Positions 20,670 to 31,900 of a DNA stretch of 64,000 nucleotides are shown piece after piece; position 1 is the stretch's first letter, and each line of letters begins with the position of its first letter. The notes under the pieces were generated by a model. The model was not told the origin of the DNA. It did no database searches and worked only from the letters and a program-made list of their open reading frames with translations. The stretch is from Mya arenaria (taxonomy: Eukaryota; Mollusca; Bivalvia; Myida; Myidae). The position numbers and the translations under genes were made by a program. The stretch covers positions 1,549,556 through 1,613,555 of the forward strand of contig NC_069125.1 of NCBI RefSeq assembly GCF_026914265.1, written 5' to 3'.

Positions 20670-21578
20670 CTAAGAATTTGAGTTTTCATCCGGGTCTGTT
20701 ATTTCAGTCAACCATTTCCGTATCCGGCCTTCACGCATGGATGCACCTCCTGTTACTGACGTCACAAGATGGCGCTCTGATTTAGCGTTCATGTTAGCAC
20801 CCTCCTCCTCCTCCTCGGTATCAGCCGTCCGCCTTGCCAGTGATTGATCAACATCACAGAATTCGACATTTCCCTGTTCTCTGTCAAATTGATTATGTTG
20901 CTCCGTTGAATCGCTCCCAAAGTCAAATGACACAAAATTGTGTAAGTCTTCCTTTTGCATATTACCCATAGATTTGGAATTTCGACGCACATTCGTTTGG
21001 TATTGCAGTATTTCGTCGTCCTTTTCTGGCGTTGAATAAAACCGTTTAAGAACGCCATGTCTTTGGTACGAACCTTCCATCACACCTCCAGCAAATCCCA
21101 GTTGGGACGACTCAGAGTTGGAATCGTTTGAAATTAACCCTACACTTCTTGAAGTGTACTCACTGTTTAAGGAAACCGAACTGCCAACTCTACTTCCAGG
21201 GTCAAGACAGTTTAAACTACAAGCATTCAGAGATTCCACGAACATGGCAGAAGTCTTTTGTTGGGACGACTCTGCCTGATTTGAACGCCTCGGCAGTCGA
21301 GGTGAGCAGTACAAACCAATGGCGTTTCTCTGCTCCGGATCTTGTATACCATCTGACACAGAACCTGATAACTTGATCTTCCCATCTTTGTTAACATATG
21401 CTTCGAAGTTGTTGGCGTCGTTAAGGACAACATCTAAATCCCCAGCAGACCTAGAATGTGTCAAAACTGTCTGCGCATTTTTCTCCTCTGACGTATTAAG
21501 AATAATGGTCGGCACGGGAACACAAATGGACCGGACCTCTCGTCTTTCTGGTCTCGTCTGATTCCCGCTTTGATCCAT
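20670..21578 (-). CDS. Uncharacterised 302-residue protein, single open exon
   Basis: An intact minus-strand frame runs from ATG at 21576-21578 to TAG at 20670-20672. An in-frame TGA lies three codons upstream of the ATG, so the start is bounded unless splicing joins it to earlier sequence. The product is hydrophilic, rich in Ser, Asn, Gln and Glu, with no membrane segment or signal peptide. Landmarks are VPTIILNT near the start, THSRSAGDLDVVLND, a run of five Glu (TADTEEEEEG) at about residues 253-262, and a basic/hydrophobic patch GRIRKWLTEI about ten residues from the end. I do not recognise the family. Length and mixed composition argue for a real gene. It could also be the last exon of a longer one. 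Confidence 0.6.
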   Translation of the reverse strand: MDQSGNQTRPERREVRSICVPVPTIILNTSEEKNAQTVLTHSRSAGDLDVVLNDANNFEAYVNKDGKIKLSGSVSDGIQDPEQRNAIGLYCSPRLPRRSNQAESSQQKTSAMFVESLNACSLNCLDPGSRVGSSVSLNSEYTSRSVGLISNDSNSESSQLGFAGGVMEGSYQRHGVLKRFYSTPEKDDEILQYQTNVRRNSKSMGNMQKEDLHNFVSFDFGSDSTEQHNQFDREQGNVEFCDVDQSLARRTADTEEEEEGANMNAKSERHLVTSVTGGASMREGRIRKWLTEITDPDENSNS

Positions 21579-23075
21579 AGCTTGTCAAGAACTTTTGTAA
21601 TTAAGGCAAACAATACATTAATCACGGTTAACACACACCTCACTTAGCATCCCGTCTCAGATTTCCATCGTTATGTTATTGCCATGGGTATAATCGAAGG
21701 AGATTTGGTACAGAAACCTTGTCCAAATAGGAATAAACACAATCGATAGACTCCGCAAAACATACAGAAATCCCATCGATGTTTCTTCCCAGAAGTTTTA
21801 TGCAATATTACCTAATTATCCACCGACGGTTATTCGTCATTTATCCGAAAAGAGGCAGTTTTATTGGATTCCATGCCTTGCGGATTGTCTTTATCATTTT
21901 AATTCCATGTGTTTAAAAAGTCGTTAAAACAGAGGTATAGTATTCCTACTGAAGCAAGCAAATTCAATTATGTAAACGACATCCCCGGAACTGACACTTA
22001 TATTAGCCTAGTACCAATATCCGGATGGTCTTACAGTAAATTGCGCGTATAAACAACTACTTTATATCACAATATCTCACATGACATTTCTCTTTTCATA
22101 TGTCAAACTATCAGATACATACTGATAAACGTTATGGTTAATTTAAAGCTTCGGAGAAACTCAGCATAACATGCTGAAGCATTTATCCGGATCAATATAG
22201 TTAAGCGCCTATAATCAATATCTAGACTGTTTTGTTTGATGTTTAGAATTTCAAAGTTCTGAGGCGTATTATTTGATGAATGAACATGCGTTCACATTTC
22301 CAAAGCAATTACTCCGCTTTGTATATTTTTCATTATAAACACACGCAGTGAGAGTTCTCAGAAATCCGTATTCCAAAGCAAAGTTCTAAGTCCAATCTTC
22401 GAAATCACAAATTGGAATTGCCTGCAGCATTTGACAGAACGTCAGAATGTACATAATCGGATTATTGTATCGGGGCTGCAGCACTCAAACAGCTTGTACA
22501 ACAATGATCCATAATTTTTGTAACGAATTCACTCTCGGAGATTTACTGCGGATCTTTTCCAGGCAATTTCTGGGGAAGTGCCACATTGAACGAGGCTGTA
22601 GTGCTCACCGAAGTATATTACTAAGACAAGTATTGGAGACGAAAAGAGACTCGACGGACTTCATTGACACTAGGCTGACCGTATTTCCTGAGTAAGAAAA
22701 AAATACCGTTAAGTCTTACTGCGTAGTATTATATTGAGAGGCATTTTGTGAAATTTTCCATTACGATTTTCTCTGAGCATTGTTGATTGAGTAACATTTT
22801 TTTTTGCTGAGGATATCAAGTTCTTGCTGTTATACTGCATCTGGTGTATGTAAGGTGACCGCTTGCAAGGTACTAGACACCAGATGGTCCCTTAATTGGC
22901 AAATGCAGTTTATCCTCAAAACAAGCCTAGAATTATCAATACGAACTAGCATGAGGCCGAGAATAATCATTTTACATGATTAAAAAGACATGTCGTTGTT
23001 GTCTCAGCTGAGATAATTTACAAGTTAAAAATAGCGTATAATGGTTTCCCAGTTTATAGTGTGTTTATATAACTC
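21579..23075. other. Non-coding, no feature recognised
   Basis: This would be the upstream flank of the 302-residue frame. I could not identify a promoter. No transposon ends were seen. Confidence 0.4.
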
Positions 23076-23599
23076 ACCCCCCCCCCTCCGCCCGCCCCCC
23101 GTTGCCCCCCCCCCCGTTGCCCCCCCCCCCCGACACGTCAATACTGCTGAGACCTACTTATGCCATATCTCTCTTGAACTTGAATACCACTTCAGTACAC
23201 GACCCGTGGGTAATATTCAATACCGTCTTAAGAATATGACTTTCAAGTTTAAATGCGCCTCGTTCACTAACGCGAAATTGATTATAAATAGGATTTTAAA
23301 GAACTCATTCAAATGTAATTAAGATCCATATCATATTGACCAACGAATACGACTTAAAGACGCACCAATAGCTGATGTATACGTATTTTTTTACGCTCAA
23401 TTGTGGCGAAAGCTGACAGCTGATGGAATCACTAGCAAGCCCATTTCTTGGGCACAGACAATTACTGGGGAGGTATTTAATAAACAACCTAAGTACATGT
23501 TATGGTCATACATGATTGACTTCATTCACTCTATAGAAGTGGTCAGTTATTAATAACAAGTGATCCGATTAGCTACATCGTTCTTAGATCAATATTGAA

Positions 23600-23735
23600 T
23601 ACCAGCCCTGGTGTCCACTTTGAGAGGTTATGAAAAGGTAACCCTAGTTGGGATCAAACCCACAACATCTTGAGTGAGAGGCAAACACATATACCACTAG
23701 TTAGACCTCCACCATCCTCTCACACACCGATAAGG
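23600..23735 (-). mobile_element. tRNA-like SINE fragment (distal copy)
   Basis: The minus strand carries TAGTGGTATATGTGTTTGCC (A-box region) and GTGGGTTTGATCCCAACTAG (B-box region), about 35 nt apart, followed by a shared tail TGGACACCAGGGCTGGTATT. The proximal copy (33200-33335) keeps a better B box, GGTTCGATCCC. The layout is that of a tRNA-derived SINE head. Confidence 0.6.
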
Positions 23736-24160
23736 ACATTTCTGAATACCGGTAACTAATTTTAAAATATTTTAGTTCAAGTTTATTTAGTAAAATTCAT
23801 ATGATAAACAAACACAAGCTATGAAGTCAATGTATATTTATTTTCATAAATAAACGTCACAGCATTCGAAAAAAAATTAATAAAGAAATTATTTAACAAA
23901 CAATTATAGAATTAATTACAAAATGAAATGTATTGTGATGTTAAATAAATAAATAATGAAACAATTTTGAAAGAAAACAGAATGTGTGTTGAATAATACC
24001 ATTTAAAAAAAAAGGAAAACCATTTCTAAAATTAAGATGACCTTTGGCAATTTCATTCCATATAAGGTAAGTGATGGTCCTCTGACTGGAAACGTATAGG
24101 CTTATCATGGTTGTATTTTGGGATATTGAAATATTTGAATAATACAACCTATCAGTCACA

Positions 24161-24449
24161 TAAAGCTGCACTCTCACAGATTGAAAGTTTTGATTTGCCT
24201 TCAATTCAGTCATATAACTCACAATAGAACAGATCTCAATTGTTTGGGAAACTGCCGGAACTCATTTCACTGAAAGCGTTAATAATGCTTTTAGCCATAA
24301 AATATCAATGTCCAACTTAAATATGAGAAACTGCGATCTGATCTTTTGTCAACAGTCTTGTATCACTGGTATCCAGACAAATCGGTTCATTCCAAGACAA
24401 AATATAAAAATGTTGTAAAAACGGTCAATCTGTGAGAGTACAGCTTTAA
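24161..24449. mobile_element. piggyBac-like MITE (distal copy)
   Basis: TAAAGCTGCACTCTCACAGA at the left and its complement ending CAGCTTTAA at the right. Same family as 20014-20351. Confidence 0.7.
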
Positions 24450-24644
24450 AAGAAGCCATTTTAAGAAATGTCGATAATGTTACTGGTCCACAGAAAAGCC
24501 AGATGTATTTAAAATAATCTTGAGAGCTAGTGTTAATGGCAGTTTTATTCATTAATAAAATGAAAAATCGAAATGGAAATGTTAATGTGAATATCACAAT
24601 ATATCATAAGGTTAACTTCAATACTGGTAAAACAACTGGCGGTA

Positions 24645-24995
24645 GGGCAAGCCATTCGGAATTCCTCGGCCATTTTTATCGAAAACAACCTCGGATGTAC
24701 ATGGACGGTTTACACACTCAGAAATCGGTATGTTTTAGTCTGCTGCAAGTAGATCGCGTAGAAATTTAATTTAGCAGTTAAACTTATTGACTTAACTCTT
24801 GGGAATCTTAATTATGTTTGCAATAATACACTTCACTGGCAATCAATTTAAAATTAGATCAATAAATTGACACCTAAAACACTTCATTTCATTAATAATA
24901 TAATTCATTTTTACGAACTACTTCTACATATGTACCGGCATACATCCGAGGTTGTTTTCGATAAAAATTGCCGAGGAGTTCCGAATGAGGGCAAG
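24645..24995. mobile_element. Inverted-repeat element, TTCGGAATTCCTCGGCC family (distal)
   Basis: CATTCGGAATTCCTCGGCCA followed by TATCGAAAACAACCTCGGAT at the left is repeated inverted at the right (ATCCGAGGTTGTTTTCGATA, then GCCGAGGAGTTCCGAATGAG). The interior contains AATACACTTCACTGGCAATC, shared in reverse orientation with the element at 31.54-32.04 kb. Confidence 0.65.
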
Positions 24996-25409
24996 TAATA
25001 TTTCCATAGTGGGATTGATCCTCTACTTTTACACAGTTGGCAAAATCAACAAAATATATTTATATATAATATATACATTCACAATTTCTCTCTCTCTCTC
25101 CTGACCAATTTTCAACTGGCTCTCTCGCCATTTTGTCAACAGCGAGTCTGAATACCAGTGGATAAAATTACCCGATTAGGGAATAAAAATAACATTTGTT
25201 TGATCCTCAATATTTCAAGTTTAAGGAAAATTAAAAAAATGAACGATAGGATTTAAGCTGTATAATTCAGGACTCAGACCCAGAAAGTCAAAGAATTACT
25301 TCTTAAATGCTGTTATAGGAACAAAATGGTAAAAAGTTGTGTATACATAGAATATGTTACATAGAATCTGGTCTGCAATCAGGCACAAGTGATTCGTCAA
25401 ATGAAGTCA

Positions 25410-25583
25410 CAGTCGAACCCCGTTGGCTCGATCTCGCTTGGCTCGATTTCCTCGTTGGCTCGAATTGCATGTAAAGAACCGATTTTTTTTATCTAAATGT
25501 AAGCATCACGCTTGGCTCGAATTTCCCGAGGTTCGATGTATTTTCACCGGTCCATCGGAGCTCGAACCAACGGGGTTCGACTG
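25410..25583. mobile_element. pogo-like MITE with CAGTCGAACCCCGTTGGCTC ends (distal)
   Basis: The left end CAGTCGAACCCCGTTGGCTC pairs with the right end AACCAACGGGGTTCGACTG. TA follows the right end. The body repeats GGCTCGAATTTC-type phrases. Copies also lie at 26948 and 29311. Confidence 0.75.
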
Positions 25584-25610
25584 TAGAAAATATATATTTT
25601 GAGGCATTTT

Positions 25611-25616
25611 TTTAAT
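25611..25616 (-). terminator. Candidate poly(A) signal ATTAAA, distal kinase 3' end
   Basis: A minus-strand ATTAAA about 158 nt after the stop, just before a MITE. The proximal copy has the same hexamer at 35203-35208. Confidence 0.4.
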
Positions 25617-25773
25617 AGTTAGTGTTTCCCGGCCTCACTCAGAAACGTAGACACAAGATGTAAGTCACGCTGTGTCAACACTGAAAGTTATATTTCCACG
25701 ATCAAACAACGTCTGAGCCTTTGTAAATGGTGCCAGCACATCCAGACGATTGACAACGTTCTGCCTTGACACA

Positions 25774-25911
25774 TCACTGCAATTTGACACCCATTCGTTT
25801 CAGCGCCAACATTGCGTTTACTGCTTTCTGCCACTTCCGGCGATAAACAAACTTCTTCAAGCGTTTCGTTGACAACGATCGAGCTGGAATGCGTTCCCGC
25901 TTTGCAGACCG
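25774..25911 (-). CDS. Calmodulin-binding tail exon and stop, distal copy
   Basis: All 138 bases match 35366-35503, including the TGA at 25774-25776. A candidate ATTAAA lies at 25611-25616. Both copies can therefore end a transcript independently. Confidence 0.87.
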   Translation of the reverse strand, partial: RSAKRERIPARSLSTKRLKKFVYRRKWQKAVNAMLALKRMGVKLQ

Positions 25912-28900
25912 CTGAAAGAAAGACAGAAATCCAATTGAACGACTTAATTTTTAATTTTACAATGACAACTACAGGGACAAGCCCAGTAGTCAAAAATGAT
26001 TGCCTTCCGACGCAGCATTTATGACGTAATTTATCACGTGGTATACACACACTGTAACTACAATATTAAACATTTACTAGAGACGCCGCAATGCGACGCA
26101 ACCAAATTTTTCATATGGGCAATTAGAATTAATAGTCAAGTGAGATATTGTATGTGTTCGAAAATTGCACTAGCATTTCTCTTTACTTTTATGTAAAAGA
26201 TCAGTCATAGCTGGAGTAATTTTGTGTTTAGTTTCTCTGCTACATTCATACTAAGTGTCATGTGAATAACTTTAAACTATTTTTTGCATAGTACAATGGA
26301 TACTGGTTTTGCAAGCCGACAACACTGAATACCAATTAAACAGTTTATATATTGCATTCACTGTTACAGTTATGCACACAATCAGCAGAAATCGGGGGTC
26401 ATTTACACGACCATCTTCAGTCAGAGTTTTAGACTCAGAAATCAAACGTGCAATTTTAATTTACCATTTTCCATTACACTAACAAAAGTTATTAGCCAGG
26501 AACTATTTTTCTATTTTTACCTACAATAACCTTGACCCCTCCCCCAACCCCACTCAAAAGCAATCTAAAGCTAGTTCTTCACATAAGCTACCTACACGTC
26601 GAGTTTCATCACTACTTATCATTTGTTACTAAAACTATTAGGCGGAAACCGTTATTCTAAATTTAGTATCACTGACCTTGACCTTGACCTCAGTTCCTTT
26701 AAAAGTAACCTAAGCCAACTCTTCACATGAGCTACCCACATACTTAGTTTCATCACTATCATCATTTCTCTATCTTCACGACAAGTTTCATCAATATCCG
26801 TCATTCTTAACTTAAGGTATTGGGTGGAAATCATTTATCTATTAGTGACCTTGACCTTCACAAAAGCTACTTACACACAGAATATCATCACTATTACAAT
26901 TGCTTAGAATTGGTAAAAAATAACATTACAATGTAACATTACTCATACAGTCAGACCCCGTTGGCTCGAACTCTTTGGGCTCGAATTCCTCGTTGGCTCA
27001 AGCTGAATGTGAAGGACCGATTTCTTTATACTGAAGGTAAGCATACCCGCATTGCTCGAGGCTCGAGTTATTTTCCCTGATCCCTGAGAGTTTGAGCCAA
27101 CGAGGTTCGACTGTATAGGAAAATCTAAAAAAAATGTGGAATTCTTGGTATCTTACCCTCAACCACTTGTGTTCCAGACACTCAGTTGTGGTCATTCTGT
27201 CACTGAAAATATATTACACCGATAGATATAGGTTCACAACTTTTACATACAACTAAGCAGTACCCTTTTTAATTTTAAGCATTTAAGATTTTAAGTATAG
27301 TATTACAATTGGCATGAAATAATCAACAATACTTATAAGTGTCCATAACTTAAGTGTCATACTCCTTTTTTTCTTTCAGACAATGTACATTCTAACGACG
27401 AGCTTCGTTCGATCAACAACAGTCTTCGATGTCTTACCAAACGGCAAGCTCAACAAAGAACTTCAACAATCGGAACAACTCGGCCATTTTCCTTCTAAAC
27501 AACCTCCGATGTACATGGACGGTTTTCAATGTCAAAATCATTTACATTTAACTACGCTGCAAGTAGATCGCGTAGTCATTTCAATGTAGCATTTACGATT
27601 AATGACTTTATCCTTAGGATTCATAATGATGTATGCTATAATTCACTTTACTGAGACTCAATTTGAAAACAAAACACCAAAATTAATTAATACTATTAAA
27701 ATTATTAAATTTACGAACTACTTTTACTTATGCACCAGCCTATATCCAAGGTACGTCTTTTGGAGGAGATGGCCGATGTATTCCGATTGATGAGTTCAAG
27801 TTCCCATTAATTCATAGAGTCTTACACAAAAATAAAGTATAAACCTTGGGGTTTTAAGGACGAGTCTAGAAATGAAATCTTTGGCCTCGGCAGAGACGCT
27901 CTCAAATTCCTCAGCCTTAAAGTCCCACTTAGCTTCAGTGATATTGGCAATCGTCTCCTCCTCGCTCTCTCCCAGAAAGGGGGACAACCCAGACAGTCTG
28001 AAAACAAAGTGAATGTAATGATGAGATCCTGCTCTACCTCGAAACAAAGCAATGCTGAGCTACTGCTCAATCTACAGACGTCCCATGTGGCCCTCGTGGT
28101 GTTAGCAATCGCCTACTCCCAGAAAATGGGACAACCAAGACAGTCTGGAAACAAAAATAAGGTTATGCCGAGTTACTGCTCTATTTATAGACGTCACACT
28201 TGGCCCTCGTGATGTTGGCATTGGTCTCCTCATGTTGGCATTGGTCTCCTCCCCGCCCTTTCCCAGAAAAGGGGACAGCCCAGACAGTCTGAAAACAACC
28301 AATTTGTCTATCTTTAGACGTCCCACGTGGCCTCAGTGATGTTTGCAATAGTCTGCTCCTCGCTCTCTCCCAGAAAGGGAGACAACCCAGTCAATCTGGA
28401 AACAAAGATATGGCTATGATGAGCTACTGTATAATCTACATACGTCACCCTTGGTCTCCGTGGTGTAAGCAATCGTCTCCTACTTGCTCTCTCACAGAAC
28501 GGGGGGAGGGGCACACCAGTTCATCTTGTAACAAAGAAAATGCAAAGATGAGCTACTGTTCTACATAAACACGTCACACTTGACCTTCGTGATGTTAGCA
28601 ATCGTCTCCTCCTCTCCTCTTCGATCACTCACAGAAATATAGTCCATCACACAATCTGAATACAAAGAGAACTTAATGAAGAGCTAGTGTTCTATCTGCA
28701 GACGCCACACTTGGCCTCCGACATGTTGGTAATTCTTCTCTCTTCGCTCTCTCATAGAAAGAGGTACAAGGCAGTCAATCTGAAAACAGAGAAAATGGTA
28801 ATGCTGAGTTGGGGAACGGGTAATGTTCAATAAGCTGCCACCTGCTTTAAACTGCATGTATCCTTCGAGATTTTGGTAATTGCATCCCCTATTCCTTGCT

Positions 28901-31900
28901 TTCCACGTGAAATTGAGACCGTCTGCAATCTAAGCACAGGAAATGATAACTTCAGCTTGGCTTTGAAGTCCCAGATGTGCTTCATAACCGGTTAACAGTT
29001 ATGTCTTTTTTTCACACTTCCCTTTCCCGAGAAATGATGACAACCCAGACGGAGAATGAATGGAAAGCGTGTCCCTACTGATGTTTTTTTCTGGAAGATA
29101 GATAGAATTTACGCATTTGGCATCTTTAAAATTGCAGCCTTGAACAACGGAGGGACTGTCTCGTCAATATTACGGAGTCTGACCGACATTTAATTAAAGC
29201 TAGTTGTCTTAGAAATCCATTAATCTTTATATTATGTTAAATGTTGATGTCTCGTGACCCCATTCAATTTTGCTATCATTTGAAAGGTGTTTGCTTGGTG
29301 ATTACTAATACAGTCGAACCCCGTTGGCTTGAATTCGCATGGCTCGAATTTCTCGTTGGCTCGAACTTGGTGTAAATGACCGATACTTTTCATCTGTAGG
29401 TAAGCATTTCCGTTTGGCTCGAATTTCCCGAGACTCGATGTGTTATCGCCGGTCCATGGGATTTCGAGCCAACGGGGTTCGTCTGTATGTACAATACATG
29501 ACCAAAGGTACTTCATATAATAAGTTATTCAGATCTGTTTATTTGCTCTTTATTTGATCTGAAATCGGACATAACCAAAATATTGTTATATTGTGTTTGG
29601 CACTTTCCTTTTCTGACTACAAAACTCTTTTAAATGGTATCAAAATATCCTGGGATCACCAGACATCTAAAATTCACATACATTCAAAACTCGCTATGTC
29701 AAAGTCGTTGGGACATCGTGGAATACTTCGAGATAACGAACATTCGATATAACCGAAATGGAAAACATGTCAAACCAAAATAAACACATTTGAATAAAAG
29801 TTCGACAAAAAAGAACATCGATATAACCGAATTCATAGCGAGTTTCAACTGTAGTTGTTGGTATGATACCTTAAATAGCAACGGACGGCACTACTAGTGC
29901 AGTAGGATGGATTCAAAAGGTAGAAATATAAGTGTTTACTTTGTGATCAATAGTTTTTAAAGGGGAATATAAAAGGTTTACACTTGAAAGAGGCAAATAT
30001 TATTATTTTTTTCAATGCATTATTATGTTCAACTCTCATTTGACTTTAATGATCAAAACAAAGAAAAACATTTCATTTGTAAACAGTGAAAAAAATATCA
30101 ATTTTCATACATGAGGTTTTCAATTAATAGCTACGTGGCCGCAATTTTCCCTCTTATAAAGGAGCCAAAATATCGGTTATATTTTTATCTATTCTCAAAT
30201 CGTATGTTTTTATTTGTTTTGATAATAAAAGTCAAATATATTAAACATAATACTGCAATAAAAATGAATACATGAAGTATAACATATATCGTGCCCATTT
30301 AAGGTTACGAGCAGGGGCGGATCCAGAATTCGACGTTAGAGGGAGCGTTTCTTAGGGACTTAATCTTTTGACTTGCGCACCTCCCTCAGAACCGGATAGT
30401 TATTGGATACCCGCCCCCAGCCCCCAGAAAATTGTGACAATTTCTAGTCCGAAATAGTGCAGTTTGGGCTTATTTTATTACTTTTTCCAATATTGAAATA
30501 ACTAGTTAACTTAGACGATTTGTTTTGTTGTTGTTGTTTGTTGTTGTTTTGTGTTGTTGTTTGTTTGTTGTTGTTTGTTTGTTTGTTGTTGTGTTGTTGT
30601 TGTTGTTGTTTGTTGTTGTTTTGTGTGTTTTTTGTTGTTGTTTGTTTGTTGTTGTTGTGTTGTTGTTGTTTGTTGTTGTTGTTTTTTTTTTTTGGGGGGG
30701 GGTGCTGTTGTTGTTGGGTTTTTTTTTTTGGGGGGGGGGGCCGAGTATTTCCCCTGGGCCCCGCTAGTGACAAGGACACATGCCTTACAGTGGCTGCTGC
30801 ATGTCAATATTATTGTTTGTAATCTATCCGCAGTAGACAAAGATGCTAAACCCACTGGCACCGGATTTTCAAACTCAAACATTTTTTTTTAAAAAATCAA
30901 AAAAATCTTATAATTGCTTACTAAAAATCATAATACCGAATATGTAAAAAAATATTGAAAAATATTTTTTTTTCAAATATGCACTTTGTACTGTACAAGT
31001 ATATTATACAGTACAAAGTGCATATTTGAAAAAAAAATATTTTTCAATATTTTTTTACATATTCGGTATTATAATTTTTAGTAAGCAATTATAAGATTTT
31101 TTTTGATTTTTTAAAAAAATGTTTGAGTTTGAAAATCCGGTGCCAGTGGCTAAACCAGACTTATTTAACAGTAATTTAAGACAATAGGCGCCATTAATAA
31201 CATTTCATGACATGAAGTTATTCTCATTGGAACATAAAATATCTTATTTCAGGACATTATTTCGATATATTCACTGCACTTATGCATTTCCAGATGGCTT
31301 TATTTGTAAGATCGCCAATTACCAATGACAATCTGGCTACGGATTTTTTTCCTCTTAGCTCTATTTGGACATAACGACCATTTCATGATACGCATTTAGA
31401 ATAACCTTCAGAAAACGAAGTAAACAACATTGAAAGCCAACTTGATGAATGATAACAGTGCGTCCAGCATTATTTGTTTACTCGTCTTTTCCTGGTCGTT
31501 CCAGGGAAAGCTATTTAGATGCGCGTGTGAGGTCTGTGTTTGTGTCATTCGGAACACCTCGGGCATTTTCCATCGGAAAAAAAACTCGGATGTTATTCGG
31601 AACTCCTTGGCCATTTTCCATCGAAAACAACCTCGTATGTATGCCGGTACATCAATAGAAGTAATCCGGATTTTTTTTAAATAACAGTATTTGATAAAGT
31701 GTAGTGTTTAAGCGTGTATTTCGTATTACTTAGTAATGTTTGCCAGTGAAGTGTATTATTGCATAAATAATTAGCATTCCAAATAGTAAAGTCATAACAT
31801 GTAACTTTTAAATTGACATTACTACGCAATATGCTTGTAGTATAGTCAAATGCTCTTCTGTATGCGCCCCCCCCTCCCCCCCCCGTCTGAAGACTACCAA

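Noticed and set aside
25688..26050. 120-codon minus-strand frame (and 35280-35642)
   Set aside because: It overlaps the calmodulin-tail exon in a different frame. The spliced frame gives RRKWQKAVNAM and a stop, which is the meaningful one.
30444..30882. Gln/Asn-rich or Cys/Val-rich frames
   Set aside because: TTG microsatellite translated in different frames.
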